Below are positions 17,996 to 26,756 of a DNA stretch of 64,000 nt, one piece after another. How positions within the stretch are numbered: position 1 is the first letter of the stretch; every line of letters starts with the position of its first letter. The stretch comes from an uncultured Shewanella sp. (GTDB lineage: Bacteria > Pseudomonadota > Gammaproteobacteria > Enterobacterales > Shewanellaceae): the NCBI RefSeq assembly GCF_947491715.1, contig NZ_CANLKR010000016.1:48584-112583 (forward strand), written 5' to 3'. A program made the position numbers and the translations under genes. The notes below the pieces were generated by a model, which did no database searches, was not told where the DNA came from, and was given only the letters and a program-made list of their open reading frames with translations.

Positions 17996-20900
17996 TTATT
18001 CTGCGTCAGCCATGGCTAACGCTTCATCAATATCTACCGCAACTATGCGTGACACGCCGGGTTCATGCATAGTAACGCCAATAAGTTGATCTGCCAGCTC
18101 CATGGTGATCTTATTATGGCTAATATAAATAAACTGTACCGTTTGCGACATTTCTTTCACCAAACGGCAAAAACGTTCGACATTGGCATCATCTAATGGT
18201 GCATCAACTTCATCAAGCATACAAAAAGGCGCTGGATTCAGTCTAAATATAGCAAAAACCAAAGATAATGCTGTTAACGCTTTCTCACCACCAGACAGCA
18301 AGTGTATCGTGCTGTTCTTTTTACCTGGCGGCCTTGCCATAATAGTGACACCTGTTTCTAACAGATCATTGTCTGTCAATGCTAAATAAGCACTGCCCCC
18401 ACCAAATACTTTAGGGAATAATTGCCCTAAATCTTGGTTCACCTTGTCAAAGGTTTCTTTAAAACGAACTTTGGTTTCTTTATCAATTTTGTTTATCGCG
18501 GCTTCAAGACTCCTTAATGCTTGATTCAAGTCTTGATCTTGACTATCTAAATAGTTTTTTCGTTCACTTTGTTGCTCAAACTCAGCAATTGCAGCAAGGT
18601 TTACGGCCCCGAGGGCTGAAATGCGTTGTCGTAAAACCCCCAAATCTTTTTGACGCTTATGTGACGAATACTGACTATCGATATTCTCCATCACACTGGA
18701 CACATCAATATTGTGCTCTTTTAGTAAACGTATTTGACTATCAATTTGTCCATTAATTCCCTCTCGACGCAATTTTATCCCACTCATGGATTGCGTCAAC
18801 CCATCCACTTTAGTCAACCATTGCTTTCTATCTTGAGTGACACTATCACAAGACAACTGAATGTGGGCTTGTTGAGCACGGATTTCGGTTAACTTTTCAT
18901 CTTTTAATGCTTGTTCACTCAGCGCATTAGAAAGCTTCAGTTGCAATTGCTCTGTATTATCACTCTCGGCACTCGTACCTTGTTGAAACTGCGTTTGCTT
19001 AAGATTCGATTTTGTCGTTTGCAACTCTTTAATGTTTGAATGCTGTTGCTCCATTTTCTGTTGATTGACCGCTAACTGCATCTTCAGTAATTGTAATTGA
19101 CTTAACGATTTTTGATATTTTGTCTCAAACTGAGTCAGCAAAGCTGTTTGTTCATTCACTTGACATTGTTCGACCTTCCTTGTGTCTTCTAATTGCTGTT
19201 GTTTATTTTGTTCAATACCGAGACGGTCATGCAACTCACCGTACTCGAAGGACAACTTGTCTATCGCCGACTGCTCTAGCGCCATCTCCTCATTCAAGCT
19301 TTGACTGTATTGGGTTAACTGTTCAAGTTGCGCTTGATTATGGACTATCTGTTGTTCCCTTTCGGCTATTTTTGATGTCAAAGATGCCATGCTCAGCTGG
19401 CGGGTTTGCAAGCGTTCATTATTCTCAACTTGACGTTCTTTTAACTCTGATAAAACCATTTGCGTGTCTTGCAAGGCCTGCTCAATTTGTACCAACCCTT
19501 GCGCTAACTCTTTCACATGCTGAGTTAATTCACTCTGCTCACGCTTGAGTTGCACCCAAGCCACATCTCCATTACCTGATAGTTTCTTAAGCACAAAACC
19601 GTGTCCTATCATGAAACCATCAGCAGTCACCATCATGTCATCACTGCTCAGTTCAGGTAACAAGCTTAAAGCGGCTGATTTATCGCTAATCCAATGAACC
19701 TGACTCAACCAAGGCGAAAGATTGACTCTAGCTTGCACCACCTCATCTTTATACACATCATGTAGCGTAAAGCCTTCTTGGTTTGCCCCCACGAGCGTTG
19801 GCATTTTCAGTAATCCATCAAACACCAATTCTACCGCTTTTTCCCAACCCGCTTTCACCTCTAGCTGCTGCCATAAGGCTTGTTCTGCTGCAACAGGATC
19901 CTCTCTGTGTAATAAACGCGTCACTAGGCTTAATCGACCCTGTTTCTCCGCTAATGACTGATCTAATGTCGCTTTTTCAGCTTGAATAGACAGTGTAGAC
20001 TGCTCTTGAGATGTGATCTGCCCTTGAAGGTCTTGTGCTAAGGCAACGCAATTCTCATGCTCACGCTGACTATCTTTTAATTGCAGGGTAAACTCACTGA
20101 TACCATCTTGGGTCAATCGCATCTGTAACAGTTGTATTTGCTGAGCCGTTTTATCTAGTTGTTGCTGTTTTTGAGCATAAATCACTTGGTGGTGTTCATG
20201 CTGTTTACCGGCCAACTCAAAAGATAATGTCAGTTGAGAAACAAGCTCATTTTGCGCTTTCAAGGCGCCATTTAAATGAGATACCTTCTCATTTAAATGA
20301 GCAAATGAAGCTTTATGCACACTCAATTGCGCCAAACTGCTCTCATTATCAGCTTGATGCTCAGAGATCTTGGCCATTAGTTGCTCGTGCGCTTGTTCAT
20401 CTTGCTGATTTTTTTGTTGGTAACGCGCAATGGATGCATTCAGTTCCGTCATTCGAGATTGGAGGTTTTGCTCTTGTTGCTGACGATGAGTTAAGGTTTG
20501 CTCAAGTTGATTAATGCGATTTTTGCCTAAATAACAGGCTTCGACTTGAGTTTGCTCATCTTTATCAAGCTGGCTCAATGTCACTTGCCACTGGGTTAAG
20601 GATAAATCCAGCGCTTGTAATTTAGCGGATTCGGCGGCCAAATTTAACTCCGCTTGACCCAGCTCAGAGGTTAACGTATCACTTTGCGTTTGAAGCTCTT
20701 GATAACGCATCACTAATAACTGAGCCTCTTGCTCTCGCTCAGCCTGTTTTAATTCCCGATATTCAAGGGCAACTTTGGATTGCTCAGAGAGTTTTTCTAA
20801 TTGCTTAGCAAGCTCAATACGCACATCGCTTAATCGCTCTAGGTTCTCTCTCGTGTGGCGCATGCGATTTTCAGTTTCTCGGCGGCGCTCTTTATAACGT

Positions 20901-21412
20901 GAAATACCTGCCGCTTCTTCAATGAAGACTCTCAGCTCTTGTGGCTTAGACTCGATCAACCTTGAAATAGTGCCTTGCTCAATAATGGCATAACTGCGGG
21001 GACCTAACCCCGTTCCCATAAACAAATCGGTGATATCGCGGCGACGGCATTTTTGTCCATTGAGAAAATAACTGGAATCGCCCTCTCGGCTCACTTGACG
21101 TTTAACCGCAATGGCTTGATAACTCGCATATTCACCAGAGAGGCGACCATCAATATTTTCAAAAGAAAGTTCAACACTGGCCACAGAAACAGGACGACGA
21201 GCACTGGAGCCATTAAAAATAACATCTGTCATGGCCTCACCACGCAGATTTTTAGCCGAGCTTTCACCCAGCACCCATCTTACGGCATCAATCACATTGG
21301 ATTTGCCACAGCCGTTCGGGCCAACAATCGCTGTCAGTGGGTTAATAAAAGGGATTTTAGTGACATCAGTGAACGACTTAAATCCTGCCAACTTTATCTG
21401 TTTGAGTCTCAT
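17996..21412 (-). CDS. smc: chromosome segregation ATPase SMC
   Basis: 1138 residues. The N-terminal ATPase half carries Walker A (IVGPNGCGKSNVIDAVRWVL). A long coiled coil (~165-500) follows, then a hinge domain (~500-660) and a second coiled coil. The C-terminal half has the ABC signature LLSGGEKALTALS and the Walker B/D-loop PFCMLDEVDAPLDDANV. It organises and condenses sister chromosomes, normally with ScpA and ScpB, which are not in this window. SMC instead of MukB argues against Enterobacterales and Vibrionales and for the Alteromonadales. The 5' end is divergent from cysZ, with ~240 bases between the starts. Confidence 0.97.
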   Translation of the reverse strand: MRLKQIKLAGFKSFTDVTKIPFINPLTAIVGPNGCGKSNVIDAVRWVLGESSAKNLRGEAMTDVIFNGSSARRPVSVASVELSFENIDGRLSGEYASYQAIAVKRQVSREGDSSYFLNGQKCRRRDITDLFMGTGLGPRSYAIIEQGTISRLIESKPQELRVFIEEAAGISRYKERRRETENRMRHTRENLERLSDVRIELAKQLEKLSEQSKVALEYRELKQAEREQEAQLLVMRYQELQTQSDTLTSELGQAELNLAAESAKLQALDLSLTQWQVTLSQLDKDEQTQVEACYLGKNRINQLEQTLTHRQQQEQNLQSRMTELNASIARYQQKNQQDEQAHEQLMAKISEHQADNESSLAQLSVHKASFAHLNEKVSHLNGALKAQNELVSQLTLSFELAGKQHEHHQVIYAQKQQQLDKTAQQIQLLQMRLTQDGISEFTLQLKDSQREHENCVALAQDLQGQITSQEQSTLSIQAEKATLDQSLAEKQGRLSLVTRLLHREDPVAAEQALWQQLEVKAGWEKAVELVFDGLLKMPTLVGANQEGFTLHDVYKDEVVQARVNLSPWLSQVHWISDKSAALSLLPELSSDDMMVTADGFMIGHGFVLKKLSGNGDVAWVQLKREQSELTQHVKELAQGLVQIEQALQDTQMVLSELKERQVENNERLQTRQLSMASLTSKIAEREQQIVHNQAQLEQLTQYSQSLNEEMALEQSAIDKLSFEYGELHDRLGIEQNKQQQLEDTRKVEQCQVNEQTALLTQFETKYQKSLSQLQLLKMQLAVNQQKMEQQHSNIKELQTTKSNLKQTQFQQGTSAESDNTEQLQLKLSNALSEQALKDEKLTEIRAQQAHIQLSCDSVTQDRKQWLTKVDGLTQSMSGIKLRREGINGQIDSQIRLLKEHNIDVSSVMENIDSQYSSHKRQKDLGVLRQRISALGAVNLAAIAEFEQQSERKNYLDSQDQDLNQALRSLEAAINKIDKETKVRFKETFDKVNQDLGQLFPKVFGGGSAYLALTDNDLLETGVTIMARPPGKKNSTIHLLSGGEKALTALSLVFAIFRLNPAPFCMLDEVDAPLDDANVERFCRLVKEMSQTVQFIYISHNKITMELADQLIGVTMHEPGVSRIVAVDIDEALAMADAE

Positions 21413-21650
21413 TTTGTCAGTGTGTCGGTCATGTCAGAACTCAAAACGGCATCATATTCTAAAAGGCTAATGTACTCAAAATGATGCATTCAAGCTCCCT
21501 TGGATAATGCAAGTATAGATAAAAATAAGAATATCCCTGCACTTTACCAAAGCCTGCCCTAATTTGTCATGTTTTATTGGCGGATCTGCGCTTTTAACTT
21601 GTCTTCAAGGGACGAGTGGAACACAATCTAGGCATTTAGTATCAAATTCA

Positions 21651-22439
21651 ATGAATATGGACGATATGAAACCTCAAAATCTCATCAACCAAAAAACGGG
21701 CGTCAATTATTTCCTAATGGGATTTAGCCTAATTAAACGCCCAGGACTGCGCCGCTTTGTGTTTATCCCCTTACTGATTAATCTGATTTTATTTAGCGGT
21801 CTATTCTATCTTGCCGTTAATCAATTAACCCATGTGTTTGATTGGCTCTCTGCACAATTACCCAGTTATTTAAGTTGGCTCAACTTCATCTTATGGCCCC
21901 TTGCCATTATCACACTCTTGGTCGTGTCATCCTTTGTTTTTAGTTCGGTGATGAATTGGCTTGCCGCCCCTTTTAATGGCCTGCTTGCCGAAAAGGTCGA
22001 ACAATTATTATCAGGCCAGCCCTTAAATACAGGTTCCAACATGGATGTCATTAAGGACATTCCTCGAACACTGTCTCGCGAATGGATAAAACTAAAATAC
22101 TATATTCCACGCGCAATTGTATTTTTAATCCTATTTTGGGTGCCCTTATTAGGACAAACAGTTGCCCCAGTATTATGGTTCTTATTTACCGCTTGGATGA
22201 TGGCCATTCAATATTGTGATTACCCTTTTGACAACCACAAAGTGCCTTTTGATGACATGAAAACCGCACTGAATCAAAGTAAAGGGAGTTCGTTTAGTTT
22301 TGGTGCTATGGTGACCTTATTCTCTATGATCCCTATTATTAACTTTATTGTCATGCCCGTTGCCATCTGTGGAGCGACCGCCATGTGGAATGATAAATAC
22401 CGCGCAAACTTCAAAAACCCCGCCATTGCTCCCGAGTAA
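21651..22439 (+). CDS. cysZ: sulfate transporter CysZ
   Basis: An inner-membrane protein that imports sulfate for cysteine synthesis. I chose the ATG at 21651 (MNMDDMKPQNLINQ), giving 262 residues, close to the usual ~250; an upstream start at 21564 would add a non-homologous leader. The ATG at 21666 is also possible. Features include the family start GVNYFLMGFSLIKRPGLRRFVF, a first hydrophobic segment (PLLINLILFSGLFYLAV) and further membrane segments. Conserved PRTLSREWIKLKYYIPRAI, CDYPFDNHKVPF and FGAMVTLFSMIPIINFIVMP motifs are also present. A terminator and cysK follow on the same strand, matching the order lig-zipA-cysZ-cysK known in enteric bacteria, with the ligA side inverted. Confidence 0.93.
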   Translation: MNMDDMKPQNLINQKTGVNYFLMGFSLIKRPGLRRFVFIPLLINLILFSGLFYLAVNQLTHVFDWLSAQLPSYLSWLNFILWPLAIITLLVVSSFVFSSVMNWLAAPFNGLLAEKVEQLLSGQPLNTGSNMDVIKDIPRTLSREWIKLKYYIPRAIVFLILFWVPLLGQTVAPVLWFLFTAWMMAIQYCDYPFDNHKVPFDDMKTALNQSKGSSFSFGAMVTLFSMIPIINFIVMPVAICGATAMWNDKYRANFKNPAIAPE

Positions 22440-22450
22440 CCTAGGTTTTA

Positions 22451-22491
22451 AAAAGCGCATATTTTTTTACAAGATTAAAGTATGCGCTTTT
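22451..22491 (+). terminator. cysZ terminator
   Basis: An 11-bp perfect stem AAAAGCGCATA / TATGCGCTTTT with a 19-base loop, 11 bases past the cysZ stop. It separates cysZ from cysK, which therefore probably has its own promoter in 22492-22725. Confidence 0.7.
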
Positions 22492-22725
22492 CTTAACCAA
22501 GCCTATAATACTTAACAAAAACGGATCCCTAGTAATATCCATTTCATCCAATGGACTTATTTTAGCGAATGCTCATTAACCATATGAGTAAAATGCTTTT
22601 TTTTATAACATAGAATATACATTTGCTTTTTAATAACCAAAAGTTATAAAGCAGAACAAACAATCACTTCTATTGACGCTCAAGGTGATTATGCTTGGAG
22701 GGTCCATAAAAAAGGAAAGCAGCAC

Positions 22726-23694
22726 ATGAGTAAAATTTTCGACGATAATTCACAAACCATCGGCCATACCCCACTCGTTCGCTTAAACCGCGTTAGTCAA
22801 GGTAATGTCTTAGCCAAAGTAGAAGCCCGAAACCCCAGTTTCAGTGTGAAATGCCGGATCGGTGCCAACATGATTTGGGATGCGGAGAAAAAAGGGACAC
22901 TCACCAAAGATAAAGAGCTTATCGAACCCACATCCGGTAATACAGGCATCGCCTTAGCCTATGTGGCTGCAGCGAGAGGCTATCAATTGACTTTGACCAT
23001 GCCTAATACCATGAGCCTTGAAAGACGTAAGTTACTCAAAGCCTTAGGTGCAAATTTAGTCTTAACAGAAGGGGCTAAAGGCATGAAAGGGGCCATCGAT
23101 AAAGCCGAAGAAATTCGCCAGTCTGCGCCTGAAAAATACGTATTACTGCAACAATTTAATAATCCTGCAAACCCTGAAATCCATGAAAAAACCACAGGTC
23201 CAGAAATTTGGAATGATACCGACGGTGAAGTGGATGTCATCGTTGCAGGCGTGGGCACAGGCGGCACGATTACGGGGATCAGCCGTTATATAAAACACAC
23301 TCAAGGTAAAGCCATTACATCAGTTGCGGTAGAGCCCGTTGACTCACCCGTAATTCAACAGACATTGGCAGGACAAGCCCTTCAGCCTGGCCCCCATAAA
23401 ATCCAAGGTATTGGTGCTGGTTTTATTCCCGGTAACTTAGACATCAACCTGATTGACCGTGTTGAAACCATCACCAATGACGATGCCATTGAAATGTCAT
23501 TAAGACTCATGAAAGAAGAAGGGATCTTAGTGGGCATTTCTTCGGGAGCAGCAGTGGTTGCTGCCAATCGCATTGCCGCTTTGCCTGAATTTAAAGATAA
23601 AACCATTGTGGTGATTTTGCCTTCAGCAGCCGAACGTTATCTATCATCTGTACTGTTTCAAGGTGAATTTAGCGACGCTGAAAACGTGCAGTAA
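22726..23694 (+). CDS. cysK: cysteine synthase A (O-acetylserine sulfhydrylase)
   Basis: A PLP enzyme converting O-acetylserine and sulfide to cysteine in the cytoplasm. Its 322 residues align over the full length with E. coli CysK from memory. The PLP lysine sits in [16 protein letters not shown], the substrate loop is [20 protein letters not shown], the phosphate-binding loop [15 protein letters not shown], and the C-terminal motif [12 protein letters not shown] ribosome-binding site (AAGGAAAG) precedes the ATG. The ~230-base upstream region is AT-rich and would be expected to hold a CysB-type promoter, which I cannot delimit. Confidence 0.97.
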   Translation: MSKIFDDNSQTIGHTPLVRLNRVSQGNVLAKVEARNPSFSVKCRIGANMIWDAEKKGTLTKDKELIEPTSGNTGIALAYVAAARGYQLTLTMPNTMSLERRKLLKALGANLVLTEGAKGMKGAIDKAEEIRQSAPEKYVLLQQFNNPANPEIHEKTTGPEIWNDTDGEVDVIVAGVGTGGTITGISRYIKHTQGKAITSVAVEPVDSPVIQQTLAGQALQPGPHKIQGIGAGFIPGNLDINLIDRVETITNDDAIEMSLRLMKEEGILVGISSGAAVVAANRIAALPEFKDKTIVVILPSAAERYLSSVLFQGEFSDAENVQ

Positions 23695-23730
23695 ATAGCC
23701 TTTGATAATGAATATTGCATATTCCTAACG

Positions 23731-23764
23731 AATGTCCCCTTCCCTTAATCTAGACGGGGACATT
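23731..23764. terminator. bidirectional terminator between cysK and the TetR gene
   Basis: Stem AATGTCCCC / GGGGACATT with a 16-base loop, followed by TT. It lies between two convergent genes and can serve both. Confidence 0.7.
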
Positions 23765-23770
23765 TTACTG

Positions 23771-24517
23771 TCAGCCTACCGCATTCGTGATCATCGCCCT
23801 CACAATCGGCTGAAAATGACGCTCAATCATATTATCTTGCTTCAACTCATAGACTTTCTCTTTTAATGCCCAAGCACAGCCCCATGAACGACTTAGGTAT
23901 TTTTTATCATATTGGGCCGCACTCATGTTCACCAAATACTGATACTCTAACCATTTGATCACGCCTAATACTTGATGGGCATCAATATAAGATGCTGATT
24001 CTTTTGAACCCACTTGCTTTAAAAAGCGTTCAATACTATTAAGCATGGCCTCATTTAAGCGGCTAACAGCCACAGCGAGTTGTGGATTACGTAACGCTTC
24101 CTCATGAAACGCCATTTCAATAATACAATCATCTGTTTGTGCTACTTTTGCTTGCACATAATGGCAGGCTATATCACTTAACGCCTGAATAAGCTGTTGC
24201 TTATCATTGTGCTGTACACATTGTGCAGGCCACTCACTGAGTAGTCCCCAACTCTTATGTTCCAGTTTTTCCCGCATCCATAAATGCTTTTCAGCAAAGT
24301 AAGTCAGTGCATCACTGATTAAACATTTTATATCGCTGAAATAATAAGTCGTCGACGCTAACGGCACCTGAGCCTGTTTCGCCACAGCACGGTGACGTAC
24401 GCCCCTAATACCTTCTTGGACAATGACCGCTAACGTTGCTTCTAAAATCGCAATTCGACGCGCTTGCCCATCTTTTCGACTTGCTTTTCGTCCCACATAC
24501 ACTAATGGCTGCAACAT
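23771..24517 (-). CDS. TetR-family transcriptional regulator
   Basis: 248 residues with an N-terminal TetR helix-turn-helix: ARRIAILEATLAVIVQEGIRGV, RHRAVAKQAQVPLASTTYYF and the recognition-helix end FSDIKCLISDALTYF. The remaining ~180 residues are the all-helical ligand-binding and dimerisation domain. AAAGGG precedes the ATG. It is transcribed divergently from ycaO, with a 340-base gap that contains a perfect 18-bp palindrome (24733-24776), so ycaO or the regulator itself is a plausible target. The ligand is unknown. Confidence 0.9.
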   Translation of the reverse strand: MLQPLVYVGRKASRKDGQARRIAILEATLAVIVQEGIRGVRHRAVAKQAQVPLASTTYYFSDIKCLISDALTYFAEKHLWMREKLEHKSWGLLSEWPAQCVQHNDKQQLIQALSDIACHYVQAKVAQTDDCIIEMAFHEEALRNPQLAVAVSRLNEAMLNSIERFLKQVGSKESASYIDAHQVLGVIKWLEYQYLVNMSAAQYDKKYLSRSWGCAWALKEKVYELKQDNMIERHFQPIVRAMITNAVG

Positions 24518-24732
24518 AGTTATCCCTTTATCTCCTGCGGCAGTCAGTCACTTATTCAAAACTATCAAAGTGCTTAATCTCTCTCGAACAGATCATTAAC
24601 CAACAAAAATTTCTCCGTCATTGCCCATTGTAAATAATCACAATGGCAACTCAGCATAATGGGTTTTTTTGACAAAAAAAAGAGAGAAACATGAAGGATA
24701 ATGGCTTTGATGCTTGCGGCTCTTTAATGCCC

Positions 24733-24776
24733 ATACCCTCGTTACTTCAACATGTACCTTGAAGTAACGAGGGTAT
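24733..24776. promoter_or_regulatory. perfect 18-bp inverted repeat between tetR-like gene and ycaO
   Basis: Arms ATACCCTCGTTACTTCAA and its exact reverse complement are separated by 8 bases (CATGTACC). There is no T run on either side, so it is not a classic terminator. It could be an operator, a cruciform or RNA hairpin in the ycaO leader, or a member of a dispersed REP-like repeat family. It starts ~125 bases before the ycaO ATG. Confidence 0.8.
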
Positions 24777-24856
24777 AAGCGATACAATCCCTGTCTAGTC
24801 GATATATACCCAAGTGAAATGAACGACTAATCCTATTTAGCTATTTAGAGGTAGTA

Positions 24857-26626
24857 ATGAACCATACATATATTCCGGGTAAAGACGAAGCCTTAGAAGT
24901 CTCCATTGCCGTCATGCAAAAAAGGCTCGCAGAGCTCGGGTTTGATATTGAAGAAGCGTCTTGGTTAAATCCAGTCCCTTACGTTTGGTCTGTTCATATT
25001 CGTGATAAAAATTGTCCAGCCTGCTTTACCAATGGTAAAGGCGCCAGCCGTGACGCCGCCCTTGCCAGTGCATTGGGCGAATATTTTGAACGTTTAGCCT
25101 GTAATTACTTTTTTGCAGATTTTCACCTAGGCAAAGAAGTCGCTAACAGTGAGTTTGTCCACTACCCTAATGAGAAATGGTTTGTCATCACCGATGATGC
25201 TCGCCCACAGGGACTGATGAATCCTGCTTTATGGGAGCATTACGATCCCCAAGGGGAGCTTGAGCTTAACACGCTTGTGGATATTCAATCAGGCAATACC
25301 GATAGAGGTATATGCGCCCTGCCCTTTACTCGCCAGTCAACGGGTGAACTCACCTATATTCCAATGAATATTGTGGGTAATTTATTTGTCAGTAATGGTA
25401 TGTCAGCCGGAAACACGCAAACAGAAGCCCGTACTCAGGCTTTATCTGAATGCTTTGAACGTTTCGTGAAAAATAAAATCATTGCCGAGGCAATTTCCCT
25501 TCCTGAGATCCCAGCGGATGTGATAGCTCGTTTTCCAACCGTAGTCGAATCGATTGAAGAGCTAGAAAAGCAAGGTTTTCCAATCACCTGTTTTGACGCC
25601 TCATTAGGGGGTGAATACCCCGTCATTTGCGTCACCTTATTCAATCCTGAAAACGGAGGCTGTTTCGCCTCTTTTGGCGCTCATCCAAGGTTTGAGATTG
25701 CCCTAGAGCGTACCGTTACTGAGTTACTACAAGGCCGTAGTCTCAAAGATTTAGACATCTTCCCTAGTCCCTCTTTTGATAATGAAGAAGTGGCGGATCA
25801 CACTAACCTTGAAACCCACTTCATTGATTCTTCTGGTCTTATTTCTTGGGATTTGTTTAAAACCACGCCGGACTTTGCGTTTAACGACTGGAATTTTCAA
25901 GGCAACACCGAAGAAGAATATACTCAGCTGCTAAATAAATTTCATGCCTTAGGCGCCGAGGTATACATCGCCGATTACGCCCATTTAGGCACTTATGCTT
26001 GTCGAGTATTGGTCCCTGGGTATTCTGAAATTTATCCAGTATACGAGTTAAGCTGGGTCAACAATAACCGCGCCATGGCGTTGCGTGAACTTATTCAACA
26101 GTGGATCAATGACAGTCAAAATATAGCATTAAGCCAAGAGATTATTGACGTTATCGACACCTTAGATTTAGATGAATTCCAGCCATTAGATCAACTTTTA
26201 GGCATTGGCGTCGATGCCAGCTCTCCTTGGGCAACCTTGCGCATTGGCGAGCTAAGGTGTTTACTTGCATTGGCGACAAACGATCATGAAACAGCCTTTG
26301 ATTGGGCCATGTGGACCACTGATTTTAATGCCGGTGGGATCACGGCTTCGCAACAAAAACGTTTGCGTTTTTATCATGCCGTGAAAGCCATTATCACAGT
26401 GCTAATGGATGGCGATGATTTAAATGAATATGAAGCCAAACTTATACGCATGTACACGACTGTGGATTATCAAGCAGCAAAATCCCATGTGATGGGAGAA
26501 AGCCAAGGTTATGATTTAGTCGATATCAAGGATTTACTCGGCTTTAATAAACATCAAAGCTTGTTGAAAGCCTATGACAAGTTACAACAAGCTAAAGTGA
26601 AATATACCCAATGGAGTGAATGTTAA
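24857..26626 (+). CDS. ycaO: YcaO-family protein (E. coli YcaO type)
   Basis: 589 residues, the length of the E. coli YcaO protein, which is linked to beta-methylthiolation of ribosomal protein S12 by RimO. The YcaO domain shows the family's ATP-binding marks: GKGASRDAALASALGEYFERL, a second glutamate-rich helix TQTEARTQALSECFERFVKN, and FEIALERTVTELLQGRSLKD. The C-terminal ~190 residues are a helical TPR-like extension typical of this subgroup. No azole-peptide precursor or partner cyclase/dehydrogenase gene lies next to it, so a RiPP role is unlikely. GAGG precedes the ATG. The divergent TetR-family gene may control it. Confidence 0.93.
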   Translation: MNHTYIPGKDEALEVSIAVMQKRLAELGFDIEEASWLNPVPYVWSVHIRDKNCPACFTNGKGASRDAALASALGEYFERLACNYFFADFHLGKEVANSEFVHYPNEKWFVITDDARPQGLMNPALWEHYDPQGELELNTLVDIQSGNTDRGICALPFTRQSTGELTYIPMNIVGNLFVSNGMSAGNTQTEARTQALSECFERFVKNKIIAEAISLPEIPADVIARFPTVVESIEELEKQGFPITCFDASLGGEYPVICVTLFNPENGGCFASFGAHPRFEIALERTVTELLQGRSLKDLDIFPSPSFDNEEVADHTNLETHFIDSSGLISWDLFKTTPDFAFNDWNFQGNTEEEYTQLLNKFHALGAEVYIADYAHLGTYACRVLVPGYSEIYPVYELSWVNNNRAMALRELIQQWINDSQNIALSQEIIDVIDTLDLDEFQPLDQLLGIGVDASSPWATLRIGELRCLLALATNDHETAFDWAMWTTDFNAGGITASQQKRLRFYHAVKAIITVLMDGDDLNEYEAKLIRMYTTVDYQAAKSHVMGESQGYDLVDIKDLLGFNKHQSLLKAYDKLQQAKVKYTQWSEC

Positions 26627-26687
26627 TAGATTCACTTAAGAATTAGAACTCAATGACTTAACCAACAACACCAACCTAGTGAGTTTC

Positions 26688-26721
26688 AATCTGGCTGGCT
26701 ATCATTATCAGCAGCCAGATT
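26688..26721. terminator. bidirectional hairpin between ycaO and the 746-residue protein gene
   Basis: A 10-bp perfect stem AATCTGGCTG / CAGCCAGATT with a 14-base loop, between two convergent genes. Confidence 0.6.
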
Positions 26722-26756
26722 CTCTCACTTTCAATAGAGTAATCTTTTGTTTCAAA

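Noticed and set aside
24857..26626. RiPP (azole peptide) cluster around ycaO
   Set aside because: The protein is the stand-alone E. coli YcaO type and no precursor peptide, cyclase or transporter gene is adjacent.
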